Shown here: positions 39,198 to 48,060 of the stretch, one piece after another
Layout: every line of letters starts with the position of its first letter
How positions within the stretch are numbered: position 1 is the first letter of the stretch
Source of the DNA: Pseudooceanicola pacificus
GTDB taxonomy: Bacteria > Pseudomonadota > Alphaproteobacteria > Rhodobacterales > Rhodobacteraceae
Assembly: GCF_009789075.1 (NCBI RefSeq)
Contig: NZ_WNXQ01000002.1
Span: 434,001 to 498,000 of the forward strand
DNA: 64,000 nt
Reading direction: 5' to 3'
Notes under the pieces: generated by a model
The model's database searches: none
The model's input: only the letters and a program-made list of their open reading frames with translations
What the model was told of the DNA's origin: nothing
Translations under genes and position numbers: made by a program

Positions 39198-39881
39198 ATG
39201 AGCGATCCGCTAATCGAACCGCCCCGCCGCCCCGGGCTCTTTGCCCGCCTGCGGTCCAGTTTCCTGACCGGGATCGTGGTGATCGCACCGATCGGCCTGA
39301 CCATCTGGCTGATCTGGTCGGTGGTCGGCTGGGTCGACGGCTTCGTGCTACCGCTGGTGCCCTATACCTTCCAGCCGGAAAAATACATCGGCATCAACCT
39401 GCGCGGTGTCGGCGTCATCATCTTCCTGCTTTTCACCATCCTGGTGGGCTGGGTCGCCAAGGGGCTGATCGGGCGTTCGCTGCTGCGCTTTGCCGAAAGC
39501 ATGGTCGACCAGCTGCCGGTGGTCCGCTCGATCTACAACGGCGTGAAACAGATCGCCGAGACGGTCTTTGCCCAGTCCGACCGCTCCTTCGAAAAGGCCT
39601 GCCTGGTGCAATACCCGCGCAAGGGCATCTGGGCCGTCGGCTTCATCTCGACCGAGGCCAAGGGCGAACTGGCCGCCCGCGCCGAAACCGGCTCGCAGCT
39701 GATGAGCATCTTTGTCCCCACCACGCCCAACCCGACCTCGGGCTTCCTGCTCTTCTTCCCGCGCGAGGACGTGATCGAGCTGGACATGACGGTCGAGGAC
39801 GCGGCCAAGCTGGTGATCTCGGCCGGGCTGGTCTATCCGAACTCCAAGGACCCGTCGAAACCACCCCACGGCGGCCGGTAG
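39198..39881 (+). CDS. DUF502 membrane protein
   Basis: A 227-residue inner-membrane protein with two hydrophobic segments (SFLTGIVVIAPIGLTIWLIW near 21 and GVGVIIFLLFTILVGWVAKG near 70). It also has LPVVRSIYNGVKQIAETVF, GIWAVGFISTEA and the PNPTSGFLLFFPREDVIELD strand, all DUF502 hallmarks. Function unknown; relatives are linked to membrane stress. It stands alone, 82 bases after psuG. Confidence 0.9.
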   Translation: MSDPLIEPPRRPGLFARLRSSFLTGIVVIAPIGLTIWLIWSVVGWVDGFVLPLVPYTFQPEKYIGINLRGVGVIIFLLFTILVGWVAKGLIGRSLLRFAESMVDQLPVVRSIYNGVKQIAETVFAQSDRSFEKACLVQYPRKGIWAVGFISTEAKGELAARAETGSQLMSIFVPTTPNPTSGFLLFFPREDVIELDMTVEDAAKLVISAGLVYPNSKDPSKPPHGGR

Positions 39882-39896
39882 GCGATCCGCCCCGCC

Positions 39897-39930
39897 CTTC
39901 ATCTCGTCAAAAATACTCCCGCCGGAGGCG
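39897..39930 (+). repeat. Dispersed intergenic element, copy 4 (short form)
   Basis: CTTCATCTCGTCAAAAATAC followed by TCCCGCCGGAGGCG, paralleling the copy at 13836. Located just after the DUF502 gene. Confidence 0.6.
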
Positions 39931-40029
39931 GCGCAACAACGCAGCTCTCCCGCAGCCCGCCATGACCGCCCGCCGCTGTCCGATGTCGCCGCCCCCGCGC
40001 GCGGGCGCAGGGCAGACCCGGGCCGAGCC

Positions 40030-41061
40030 TCAGCCGAACATCTGCCGCAGATCCACCGTGCTCTCCTGCCCGATCCGGTCCTTGTGACCGGCCAGGAAGA
40101 CATCCGCCGCCGCGCGCCCGGCGCTCTTGAGCCGGTTGAGCAGATAGGGATTGGGCACGATCTTCGTCGCCTGGCTCAACTCGCGCATCAGGTCGTCGGC
40201 AAAGATCATGTGCACCAGCACCTTCTTCATTGCGCCCTCGGGCACATTGCCGCCCGCGATCAGGCGCTGCACGAACTCGATGGCGCGCAGCTCGCGCAGG
40301 AGAGAGGAGTTGAAGCTGATCTCGTTGATCCGGTTCTGGATTTCCTGCGGCGTGCGCGGCAGCTCGTTGCGCTCCAGCGGGTTGATGTTCACCACCACCA
40401 CATCGTCCGGCAGATGACGCGTGAACAGCGGGAAGAGCGCGGGATTGCCGGAATAGCCGCCGTCCCAGAAGGCCTCCAGCCGCCCGGTGCGCGGGTCCTC
40501 GATCTCGACCGCCTGGAACAGGTTCGGCAGGCAGGCCGAGGCGAGGATCGCATCGGTGGTGATCTCGGCCCCGGAAAACACCCGGATCTTGCCATCCCGC
40601 ACATTGGTTGCGCAGATGAAGAGCTCGGGCCCGCCCTCGCCGCAGACCTTTTCGTAATCGAACCCCGCCACGACAGGTTCCAGCGGGTTGGCATAGAACG
40701 GGCCGTAGGCATAGGGCGAGGTCATGCGCGAGATCGCATCGGCCATCGAATAGGGCCATGAATATTCGATCGCCTTGGCCACCTGCCCGGTCAGCGACAG
40801 GCTGCCGGCCATCCAGGCGGGCAGACGCATGTCGGCCAGGGCGCCCATACGGGACCAGAGCGTGTCGAGCGCGGCGCGCGCCCCCTCGCGCCCGCCCGCG
40901 GCCATGCCGGCCTTGAAGGCCGCGCCGTTCAGCGCGCCGGCGGATGTGCCCGAGATCGCGGCGACCTCGACATCCTCCTCGTCGATCAGGCGGTCGAGCA
41001 CGCCCCAGGTGAAGGCGCCATGCGCGCCGCCGCCCTGGAGTGCGAGGTTGATGCGGGGCAT
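40030..41061 (-). CDS. Patatin-like phospholipase
   Basis: A 343-residue serine acyl hydrolase. The oxyanion loop LQGGGAHGAF near residue 7, nucleophile elbow ISGTSAGALN near 37 and catalytic Asp in WDGGYSGNP near 200 form the complete Ser-Asp dyad. No signal peptide, so it acts in the cytosol or at the membrane. AAGGAA ahead of the ATG at 41061 sets the start; nine upstream codons are also open. It follows bdhA on the same strand. A role in polyhydroxybutyrate or lipid turnover is possible from that context. Confidence 0.92.
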   Translation of the reverse strand: MPRINLALQGGGAHGAFTWGVLDRLIDEEDVEVAAISGTSAGALNGAAFKAGMAAGGREGARAALDTLWSRMGALADMRLPAWMAGSLSLTGQVAKAIEYSWPYSMADAISRMTSPYAYGPFYANPLEPVVAGFDYEKVCGEGGPELFICATNVRDGKIRVFSGAEITTDAILASACLPNLFQAVEIEDPRTGRLEAFWDGGYSGNPALFPLFTRHLPDDVVVVNINPLERNELPRTPQEIQNRINEISFNSSLLRELRAIEFVQRLIAGGNVPEGAMKKVLVHMIFADDLMRELSQATKIVPNPYLLNRLKSAGRAAADVFLAGHKDRIGQESTVDLRQMFG

Positions 41062-41160
41062 CCGGGTTCCTTTCCGATGGGTGGACATGGTGCGCCTGCG
41101 CCCCTGTCGATGAGGCGAGCGGCGCAGAATTCTGCCGTGGCGCGGGGGCCGGGGTGTTGC

Positions 41161-41229
41161 AGGGGGGCTGTCTGCCCCCCGCCGGGCCTGCGGCCCGGCC
41201 CCCCCGAGGATATTTCGGGCCAGAGGAAG
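41161..41229 (-). repeat. Dispersed intergenic hairpin element, copy 5 (long form, inverted)
   Basis: Reverse complement of the 37175 copy with few changes: GGGGGGC-TGTCT-GCCCCCC hairpin, GGGCC palindrome, GATATTTCGGGCCAGAGGAAG end. It lies between bdhA and the patatin-like gene. Confidence 0.85.
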
Positions 41230-41265
41230 GACCGGGCGGTGGAGCCGGGCGGGACCCGGTGCGCG

Positions 41266-42051
41266 TCAGGCGGCGGTCCAGCCGCCGTCGACGGCAAGGG
41301 CCTGGCCGGTGATCTGTTCGGCCGCGTCGGAGCAGAGGAACGTGGCGAGGCCGCCGATCTGTTCGACCGTGGCGAACTGCTTGGAGGGCTGTTTGGCCAG
41401 GATCACCTTCTCGATCACCTCGTCCTCGGACATCTTGTATTCCTTGGCGGTGTCGGGGATCTGCGCCTCGACCAGCGGGGTCAGCACATAGCCGGGGCAG
41501 ATCGCATTGGCGGTGATCGGTTCCCGCGCGGTTTCCAGCGCCACCGTCTTGGTCATGCCGACGATGCCGTGCTTGGCCGTCACATAGGCCGATTTGAAAG
41601 GCGAGGCACGCAGCCCGTGGGCCGAGGCGATGTTGATCACCCGGCCCCACCCGGCCTTGCGCATCATCGGGAGGGCGACGGCGGTGGTGTGAAAGGCCGA
41701 GGACATGTTGATCGCGATGATCGCGTTCCACTTGTCCACCGGGAATTCGTCGATCGGAGCCACGTGCTGGATCCCGGCGTTGTTCACCAGGATATCGCAG
41801 GCGCCGGCCTTTTCGATCAGGGCGCGGCAGTCCTCGCCCTTGGACATGTCGGCCTGGATATAGGTCACCTTGGTCCCGAAGGCCTTGGAGAGTTCCTCGG
41901 CCAGGGCATGATCCGCCTTGGTGTCGGTGAAGGAGTTGAGGACGACATCCGCCCCCTGCCCGGCCAGGGCCCGGGTCACGCCCAGGCCGATGCCCGAATT
42001 CGATCCGGTGACGATGGCGGTCTTTCCACTGAGGGACGAGGTATGCGACAT
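41266..42051 (-). CDS. bdhA: 3-hydroxybutyrate dehydrogenase
   Basis: A 261-residue short-chain dehydrogenase that oxidises (R)-3-hydroxybutyrate to acetoacetate with NAD. TGSNSGIGLG near residue 15 is the cofactor loop, NNAGIQHVAPI near 92, catalytic Ser in NIASAHGLRASPF, and YVTAKHG holds the Tyr and Lys. AKQPSKQFATVEQIGGL near the C-terminus is specific for bacterial BDH. A promoter-hairpin-terminator unit sits 130 bases upstream on the same strand. Confidence 0.95.
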   Translation of the reverse strand: MSHTSSLSGKTAIVTGSNSGIGLGVTRALAGQGADVVLNSFTDTKADHALAEELSKAFGTKVTYIQADMSKGEDCRALIEKAGACDILVNNAGIQHVAPIDEFPVDKWNAIIAINMSSAFHTTAVALPMMRKAGWGRVINIASAHGLRASPFKSAYVTAKHGIVGMTKTVALETAREPITANAICPGYVLTPLVEAQIPDTAKEYKMSEDEVIEKVILAKQPSKQFATVEQIGGLATFLCSDAAEQITGQALAVDGGWTAA

Positions 42052-42184
42052 GGGCGGTCTCCTTTGTCTCGCGTCTGCACCGATAGTAATGCTGCGCCTG
42101 CGAATTGCGAGGGCCATGCCGCACGGCAGAATGCGATCGGGCGCAGCCGGATCCGCAACGGCCCGGCCACGGGCGCGGCGCCAC

Positions 42185-42213
42185 AAAAAAAACGCCGGCA
42201 CAAGGCCGGCGTT
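42185..42213 (-). terminator. Intrinsic terminator upstream of bdhA
   Basis: Nine-pair stem AACGCCGGC / GCCGGCGTT with a five-base loop, followed by TTTTTTTT on the minus strand. No minus-strand protein gene ends here, so it must end the short RNA or act as an attenuator. Confidence 0.85.
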
Positions 42214-42260
42214 CAGTTATTGAGGCAGGTTTCATACAGGCAAGAAACCTATCGAGCAGT
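42185..42260 (-). ncRNA. Candidate small RNA or attenuated leader upstream of bdhA
   Basis: A compact unit on the minus strand: promoter boxes, an AGGTTTC / GAAACCT hairpin (42227-42250) with a ten-base loop, 13 unpaired bases, then an AACGCCGGC / GCCGGCGTT terminator hairpin with eight T. The predicted transcript is about 76 nt, starting near 42260. It contains a possible short ORF beginning MKPAS that runs through the terminator. It could be an independent small RNA or the premature-stop form of the bdhA leader. Confidence 0.6.
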
Positions 42261-42266
42261 GCCCCC

Positions 42267-42294
42267 TTTATAAGCCTTCTGGAGCGCGGGTCAA
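42267..42294 (-). promoter_or_regulatory. Sigma-70-type promoter of the candidate small RNA
   Basis: Minus strand TTGACC (42289-42294), 16-base spacer, TATAAA (42267-42272). This is the best vegetative promoter match I noticed in this GC-rich window. Confidence 0.65.
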
Positions 42295-42374
42295 AGCTAA
42301 AAGTTTGATAATGCGTGAATCCGGCGGTAGGGTCCGGTGCAAGAAAACAAGGGCAGATCGGAATTGTTGCTGTA

Positions 42375-44189
42375 ATGGGACCGGATTTTTTCGGGCTCCG
42401 CAGGTGCCTTGCGGCCCTGCTGGCCACACTGGGAATGACCTTCAGCGCAGGGGCCGAGTCGTCGCATGGCATAGCTATGTATGACGATCCTGCGCTTCCA
42501 CCTGATTTTGTGTCCCTGCCTTACGTGAACCCGGATGCGCCCAAGGGCGGGCGGGTGGTCACCGGCAATACCGGCGGGTTCGACAGCCTCAACCCCTTCA
42601 TCCAGAAGGGCACCCCGCCCTGGCAGCTGGGCTATCTGACACACGAATCGTTGATGGTCCGCACGCAGGACGAACCCTTTACCCTCTACGGGCTGCTGGC
42701 CGAATCGGTTGAGGTGCCCGAGGACCGCTCCTGGGTGGAGTTCACCCTGCGCCCCGAAGCCCGGTTTTCCGACGGCAGCCCGGTCACTGTCGCAGATGTG
42801 ATCTGGTCCTACGAGACGCTGGGAACCGAGGGCCATGCGCGCTACCGCGGCTTCTGGACCCGGGTCGAGAGCATCGAACAGACCGGCCCCCGCTCGGTCC
42901 GCCTGACATTCACCGATGACGACCGCGAACTGGCGCTGCTGGCTGGGCTGCGGCCGATCCTCAAGAAGGCCCAGTGGGAGGGCAAGAGCTTTGCCAACGC
43001 GACGCTGGAGGACGTGCCGATCGGCAGCGCGCCCTATGTGGTGGCCGATTTCACCCCCGGGCGCTACGTCACGCTGAAGCGGAACCCCGACTATTGGGGC
43101 AAGGACCTGCCGGTGCGCCGGGGCACGAACAATTTCGACGAGATCCGGATCGAGTTCTACGGCGACGGTGCCGTGCTCTTCGAGGCGTTCAAGGGCGAGG
43201 CCCTGTCCTACCTGCGCGAGTTCAACGCCGAGAAATGGGCGCGGGATTACGACTTTCCCGCCGTGCGCGAGGGCCGCATCGTCAAGACCGAGGTGGCGGA
43301 TGCCAAACCCTCGGGCATCACCGGCTATGTGATGAACACCCGCCGCGCGCCGTTTGACGATATCCGCGTGCGCGACGCGCTGATCCATGCCTTCAACTTC
43401 GAATATATCAACGACGCGATGACCGGCGGGCGGCAGCCGCGCATCACCTCGTATTTCTCGAATTCCGAACTGGGGATGGACCACGGCCCCGCCGAAGGGC
43501 GCGTGCGCGACTTGCTGTCGGACTGGCAGGGCCAGATCCCCGATGGCGCGCTGGAGGGCTACAGCCTGCCCGAGGGCGATGGCTCGGCCCGTAACCGGGC
43601 CAATATCCGCAAGGCGACCGCCCTGCTGGCCGAGGCCGGGTATACGGTGCAGAACGGCGTGATGACTGCCCCGGACGGCCGGCCCCTGAGTTTCGAAATC
43701 CTGTTGCGCCAGGGCGCGACCGAGGATCAGGCGGTGATCGACCTTTATCTCAAGGCGCTGGAACGGCTCGGCATCAGGGCCCGGCTGACCACGGTGGACG
43801 ATGCGCAATACAACCTGCGCCAGACCGAATTCGATTTCGACATCACCCAGATCCGCCGCAGCTTCTCTCTCAGCCCGGGGAACGAACAGCGGCTCTACTG
43901 GGGGTCCGAGCTTGCCGATACACCCGGCTCGCGCAACCTGATGGGCGTGAAGTCCGAAGCCATCGACGCGATGATCGACGCCATGCTGGCCGCGCGCGGG
44001 CGCGAGGATTTCACCGCCGCGGTCAAGGCGCTGGACCGGCTGCTGACGGCGGGGCGCTACGTGATCCCGACCTACGGCTTCGGCGTGGGACGGATCGCCC
44101 ATATCGCTGAGATGAAGCACCCCGATCATCCGCCGGTCTACGGCGACAGCGTCTATTACCTGCCCGAGGTCTGGTGGTACGAGAAATGA
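42375..44189 (+). CDS. Extracellular solute-binding protein family 5 (oligopeptide type)
   Basis: A 604-residue periplasmic protein with a signal peptide (LRRCLAALLATLGMTFSAGA, cleavage near AGAES). SBP_bac_5 features are YVNPDAPKGGRVV, LLAESVEVPEDRSWVEFTLR, FSDGSPVTVADVIWSYE and the ADFTPGRYVTLKRNPDYWGK stretch, close to YejA-type peptide binders. No ABC permease or ATPase follows; the gene is an orphan. The ATG at 42375 matches the signal; the frame is open to 42315. Ends PEVWWYEK. Confidence 0.92.
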   Translation: MGPDFFGLRRCLAALLATLGMTFSAGAESSHGIAMYDDPALPPDFVSLPYVNPDAPKGGRVVTGNTGGFDSLNPFIQKGTPPWQLGYLTHESLMVRTQDEPFTLYGLLAESVEVPEDRSWVEFTLRPEARFSDGSPVTVADVIWSYETLGTEGHARYRGFWTRVESIEQTGPRSVRLTFTDDDRELALLAGLRPILKKAQWEGKSFANATLEDVPIGSAPYVVADFTPGRYVTLKRNPDYWGKDLPVRRGTNNFDEIRIEFYGDGAVLFEAFKGEALSYLREFNAEKWARDYDFPAVREGRIVKTEVADAKPSGITGYVMNTRRAPFDDIRVRDALIHAFNFEYINDAMTGGRQPRITSYFSNSELGMDHGPAEGRVRDLLSDWQGQIPDGALEGYSLPEGDGSARNRANIRKATALLAEAGYTVQNGVMTAPDGRPLSFEILLRQGATEDQAVIDLYLKALERLGIRARLTTVDDAQYNLRQTEFDFDITQIRRSFSLSPGNEQRLYWGSELADTPGSRNLMGVKSEAIDAMIDAMLAARGREDFTAAVKALDRLLTAGRYVIPTYGFGVGRIAHIAEMKHPDHPPVYGDSVYYLPEVWWYEK

Positions 44190-44290
44190 TGCGGATTTCC
44201 CGCCTGTGCCCCGCCGCGCCGTGATAGGATGGATGTCCGGCCCCCGGGCTGTCGCGATCCTGTTACAAATCCTCTCTATGCGCGCGCATC

Positions 44291-44764
44291 ATGAACATAC
44301 TTGTCCTCTGCACCGGCAACTCCGCCCGGTCCATCCTGCTTGAATCCATCCTGAACGACCTGGGCCAGGGCCGGGTCACCGCCTATTCCGCCGGATCGAA
44401 CCCGGCCGGGGCCGTGCATCCGCAATCGCTGAAGCTGCTGGAAGAGCTGGATCACGACACTTCGCACGCCCGGTCGAAAAGCTGGGACGAATTCGCCGGG
44501 CCCGACGCGCCCGAGATGGACGTGGTGATCACCGTCTGCGCCTCGGCCGCGGGCGAGACCTGCCCGATCTGGCCCGGCGCGCCGGTGCGGGCCCATTGGG
44601 GTGTCGAGGATCCCGCCGCCCTGCCCGAGGACGCCTGGGACAGCGGCTTTCGCGCCGCTTACGACAAGCTGCGCACCCGCGCCGAGGCACTGCTGAAACA
44701 CCCGGTCGAGACGCTGGACCCGGGCGAGCTGAAGGCGGTGCTGGACCGGATCGGAAAGAAATGA
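44291..44764 (+). CDS. arsC: Arsenate reductase ArsC (low-molecular-weight phosphatase fold)
   Basis: A 157-residue enzyme reducing arsenate to arsenite. The P-loop LCTGNSARS near residue 7 has the CX5R motif, and CASAAGETCPIWPG near 85 provides the two resolving Cys of the thioredoxin-linked type. HWGVEDPAA holds the general-acid Asp. Its stop overlaps the aqpS start (ATGA). The ArsR repressor usually found first in such operons is missing here; about 100 bases upstream hold only a possible promoter. Confidence 0.92.
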   Translation: MNILVLCTGNSARSILLESILNDLGQGRVTAYSAGSNPAGAVHPQSLKLLEELDHDTSHARSKSWDEFAGPDAPEMDVVITVCASAAGETCPIWPGAPVRAHWGVEDPAALPEDAWDSGFRAAYDKLRTRAEALLKHPVETLDPGELKAVLDRIGKK

Positions 44765-45411
44765 ACCGGCAGATCTGGGCCGAGGGCATCGGCACGGCGC
44801 TGCTGCTGATCGGCGTCGTCGGTTCCGGCATCATGGGCGAGGCGCTGGCGGCGGGGAATACCGCCGTGGCGCTGCTGGCCAATGCGATTGCCACGGGATG
44901 CATGCTCTTCGTCATCATCACCGTGCAGGGGCCGATTTCGGGTGCGCATTTCAACCCCGCCGTCACGCTGGCCTTCCGTCTGCGCGGCCAGATCACGACC
45001 GGTATGGCGCTGGCCTATGTCGCGGCGCAGGTCGCGGGCGGGCTGATCGGGGTCTGGCTGACCCATCTGATGTTCGACCTGCCGATCCTGCAGGTCTCGC
45101 AGACCATGCACCGCTCGGGTATCGGCCAATGGTCGAGCGAGATCATCGCCACCCTGGGCCTGCTCTTCGTCATCTTCGGCGGGCTAAAGGCGCGGGCGGA
45201 CCAGGTGCCGGTGCTGGTCGCGATCTATATCACCGGGGCCTACTGGTTCACCTCCTCGACCAGCTTTGCCAATCCCGCGGTGACCGTGGCGCGCAGCTTT
45301 TCGGACACTTTTGCGGGGATCTGGCCGGGACATGCGCCGATGTTCATCGCGATGCAGCTGATCGCCGTCGGTCTCGCCGCCCCGCTGCTGCCCCGCCTGC
45401 TGGAGGAGTGA
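44761..45411 (+). CDS. aqpS: Aquaglyceroporin AqpS-like arsenite channel (MIP family)
   Basis: A 216-residue channel with six helices. The two NPA half-helices are intact: SGAHFNPAVTLAF near residue 62 and SFANPAVTVARSF near 175. The Arg of NPAVTVAR sits in the selectivity filter. By analogy with Sinorhizobium AqpS next to ArsC it should let arsenite leave the cell. The coupling to arsC supports this; water or glycerol flux cannot be excluded. Confidence 0.9.
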   Translation: MNRQIWAEGIGTALLLIGVVGSGIMGEALAAGNTAVALLANAIATGCMLFVIITVQGPISGAHFNPAVTLAFRLRGQITTGMALAYVAAQVAGGLIGVWLTHLMFDLPILQVSQTMHRSGIGQWSSEIIATLGLLFVIFGGLKARADQVPVLVAIYITGAYWFTSSTSFANPAVTVARSFSDTFAGIWPGHAPMFIAMQLIAVGLAAPLLPRLLEE

Positions 45412-45461
45412 ACCCGACCGGCCCCCGTGCGTTGTCCCCCTGAGCAAGGAAAGGACACGAC

Positions 45462-45806
45462 ATGGACTGGACCCGGATCAAACAGGACTGGACCGCCTTC
45501 ACCGGCGCCGTCATGGAACGCTGGCCCGAGGCGCAGGAGGACGATCTGCTGCAACTGGACGGCACGCGCGACGCCCTGGCGGGCTATCTGGTGCAGCGCA
45601 CCGGACGCGACGCCGCCACCCTGCAGGAGGAGATCTCCGAATGGCGCGAGGGCGCGGAACCTGCCGATATCCACATGGACGAAAGCCGCGACAACGCCAA
45701 TATCGGCGAAAGCGCGCGGCTGGTGGCCCCGGGCGAGGATGTCTATGACGACGACCGCGCCTTTGGCGACGACGGCCTGGCCGAACCGCCGGTGGACCGG
45801 GGCTGA
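45462..45806 (+). CDS. CsbD-like stress protein with acidic tail
   Basis: A 114-residue protein. Residues 1-60 follow the CsbD pattern: MDWTRIKQDWTAFTG, then DDLLQLDGTRDALAGYLVQR. The remaining 50 residues are an Asp/Glu-rich, probably disordered tail absent from classical CsbD. AAGGAAAGGA before the ATG is a strong ribosome site. General stress role is known only by family. Same strand as arsC-aqpS, 50 bases later. Confidence 0.75.
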   Translation: MDWTRIKQDWTAFTGAVMERWPEAQEDDLLQLDGTRDALAGYLVQRTGRDAATLQEEISEWREGAEPADIHMDESRDNANIGESARLVAPGEDVYDDDRAFGDDGLAEPPVDRG

Positions 45807-45890
45807 CCCTACGGCACCGCACACGGGCCCCGCATCCCCGGCAGGGTGCGGGGACTTGCATGTCCGGCGGGCGCGGCATAGCACTTTGCC

Positions 45891-47432
45891 ATGCTGTCCG
45901 TATTCGACCAGGGCCCTCCGCCAGCCTGCCCCGCCCCTTTCAATCTGGCCGCCCATGTGCTGGCCCGCGCCGAGGATGCGCCCGACAAGGTCGCGCTGGC
46001 CGTGGTCGGGCTGTCGGGCGCGGAACGGTGGAGCTATGGCCGCCTGAAGGCCGCCGTGATGGGCACCGCCGGCGGGCTGCACATGGCGGGCTTTGTCCCC
46101 GGTGACATCCTGCTGATGCGGTTGGGCAATACGGTGGATTTCCCGATTGCCTACCTGGGCGCGATCGCCGCCGGGATGGTGCCGGTGCCGACCTCCTCGC
46201 AGCTGACCGAGCGCGAGGTGGCCAAGATGGCCGCCGACCTGAAACCGGCGGGCGTGCTGCGGGGCGAGGGCATCGCCTGCCCGGACCTGCCCGGCGTCGC
46301 CACGGTGAGCCAGGCCAGTTTGGCCGAATACCGCAGCCTGCCCGGCGTGCCCTTCGACATGGGCGACCCGGAGCGCATGGCCTATATCGTCTATACCTCG
46401 GGCACCTCGGGCAATGCCCGCGCCGTGGCCCATGCCCATCGGGCGATCTGGGCCCGCCGGATGATGCACGAGGGCTGGTACGGGCTGACAGCCGAGGACC
46501 GCCTGATGCATGCCGGTGCGTTCAACTGGACCTACACGCTGGGCACCGGCCTGATGGATCCGTGGTCCGTCGGCGCGACGGCCCTGATCCCGGCGCAAGG
46601 CGTGGGACCCGAGGCGCTGCCGCTGCTGATGAAACGGCACGAGGCCACGATTTTTGCCGCCGCGCCAGGGGTTTACCGCAAGATCCTCAGCCAGAACGCG
46701 AAGCTGGACCTGCCGCGTCTGCGTCATGGGCTGACAGCGGGGGAAAAGGTCTCGGACGCGATCCGGGCGGAGTGGAAAAACGCCGCCGGAACAGAGCTTT
46801 ACGAGGCGTTCGGCATGTCCGAATGTTCGACCTTCATCTCGGGCTGCCCGGCGCGGCAATCGGCCCCCGGCGCGCTTGGCGCCCCGCAGGTCGGGCGCCG
46901 CGTCGCCCTGCTGGGCGAAGACGGCCCCGTGCCCCTGGGCGAAACCGGGGTGATCGCCATCTCGCGCCGCGATCCCGGGCTGATGCTGGGCTATCTGAAC
47001 GCCGAGGCCGAGACACAGGCCCGGATGCAGGGCGACTGGTTCCTGACCGGCGATCTGGGCACGATGACCGAGGACGGCCAGATCACCTATCAGGGCCGGG
47101 CCGACGACATGATGAATGCCGGCGGCTACCGGGTTTCGCCCATCGAGGTGGAAGGCGCCCTGTCAGGCATTCCCGGCGTGACCGAGATCGGCGTGACCGA
47201 TGTCGAGGTCAAGGCCGATGCCCGGTTGATCATCGGCTTTTACACCGGCCCGCAACCCCTTGATCCGGCGATCCTTTCGGGGATCGCTGCCGAGCGGCTG
47301 GCGCGCTACAAACAGCCCCGTGACTTCGTTCACGTGGCCGAGCTGCCGCGCAATCCGAACGGCAAGCTGCAACGCAAGGCGCTGGCTCCCCTGTGGCATG
47401 CCCGCCAGAAGGACACACATGGTCAAACTTGA
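45891..47432 (+). CDS. AMP-dependent acyl-CoA synthetase / ligase
   Basis: A 513-residue ANL-family adenylating enzyme. P-loop YIVYTSGTSGNARAVAHAHR lies near residue 165, with the usual Lys of the A3 core replaced by Arg/Ala context (SGNARA). YEAFGMSECSTF near 305 and TGDLGTMTEDGQITYQGRADD near 380 follow, and the catalytic Lys lies in NPNGKLQRKAL near 490. It resembles benzoate- or medium-chain-CoA ligases; acid substrate unknown. It overlaps the next gene by 14 bases. Confidence 0.9.
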   Translation: MLSVFDQGPPPACPAPFNLAAHVLARAEDAPDKVALAVVGLSGAERWSYGRLKAAVMGTAGGLHMAGFVPGDILLMRLGNTVDFPIAYLGAIAAGMVPVPTSSQLTEREVAKMAADLKPAGVLRGEGIACPDLPGVATVSQASLAEYRSLPGVPFDMGDPERMAYIVYTSGTSGNARAVAHAHRAIWARRMMHEGWYGLTAEDRLMHAGAFNWTYTLGTGLMDPWSVGATALIPAQGVGPEALPLLMKRHEATIFAAAPGVYRKILSQNAKLDLPRLRHGLTAGEKVSDAIRAEWKNAAGTELYEAFGMSECSTFISGCPARQSAPGALGAPQVGRRVALLGEDGPVPLGETGVIAISRRDPGLMLGYLNAEAETQARMQGDWFLTGDLGTMTEDGQITYQGRADDMMNAGGYRVSPIEVEGALSGIPGVTEIGVTDVEVKADARLIIGFYTGPQPLDPAILSGIAAERLARYKQPRDFVHVAELPRNPNGKLQRKALAPLWHARQKDTHGQT

Positions 47433-48060
47433 TATCCTGTCGGACCCGATCTGCCCGTGGTGCTACATCGGCAAGACCCAGCTGGACCGCGCGCTGGCCG
47501 AACGGCCCGATCATCCCTTCGTGGTGGAATGGCATCCGTTCCAGCTGAACCCGGACATGCCGCGCGAGGGCGCGGACCGGCGGGCCTATCTGGAGGCCAA
47601 GTTCGGCAAGGACAAGGCCGACGAGGTCTACAGCAATATCGCCGCCCACGCCGAAAGCCTGGGGATCGAGGCCGATTTCGGGGCCATCACCCGCACCCCC
47701 AACACGCTGGATGCGCACCGGCTGATCTATTGGGCCGGGATCGAGGCCAAGCAGGGACCGGTGGTCGACGGCCTTTTTGCCGCGAATTTCCGCGAGGGGC
47801 GCGACATCGGCCAGCATGACGTCCTGGCGGATGTGGCCGACGGCGCGGGTATGGATGCCTCGGTCGTGCGCAAGCTGCTGAGCTCGGACGCCGATGCCGA
47901 GATGATCCGCGAGCGCGACGCCCATTCCCGCAAGATGGGCGTGAATGCCGTGCCCACCTTTGTCGTCGGCCAGCGCCATGCCGTGCCGGGCGCGCAGCCG
48001 CCCGAGCTCTGGCTCAAGGTCATCGACGAGATCATGTCGCAACCGGCCGACGAGGAATGA
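47419..48060 (+). CDS. DsbA-family oxidoreductase (FrnE-like)
   Basis: A 213-residue cytosolic thioredoxin-fold protein. The active site CPWC lies near residue 12 (DILSDPICPWCYIGKTQL). The helical insertion contains NTLDAHRLIYWA, and the cis-Pro is in NAVPTFVVGQRHAVPGAQP. This is the FrnE/polyketide-isomerase-like branch, not periplasmic DsbA (no signal). It sits in a tight operon between the acyl-CoA ligase and an MFS pump, with an ATGA overlap to the latter. Confidence 0.92.
   Translation: MVKLDILSDPICPWCYIGKTQLDRALAERPDHPFVVEWHPFQLNPDMPREGADRRAYLEAKFGKDKADEVYSNIAAHAESLGIEADFGAITRTPNTLDAHRLIYWAGIEAKQGPVVDGLFAANFREGRDIGQHDVLADVADGAGMDASVVRKLLSSDADAEMIRERDAHSRKMGVNAVPTFVVGQRHAVPGAQPPELWLKVIDEIMSQPADEE

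Noticed and set aside
42312..42374. Longer N-terminus for the solute-binding protein
   Set aside because: The extra residues have no signal character, and the ATG at 42375 is followed directly by a normal signal peptide.
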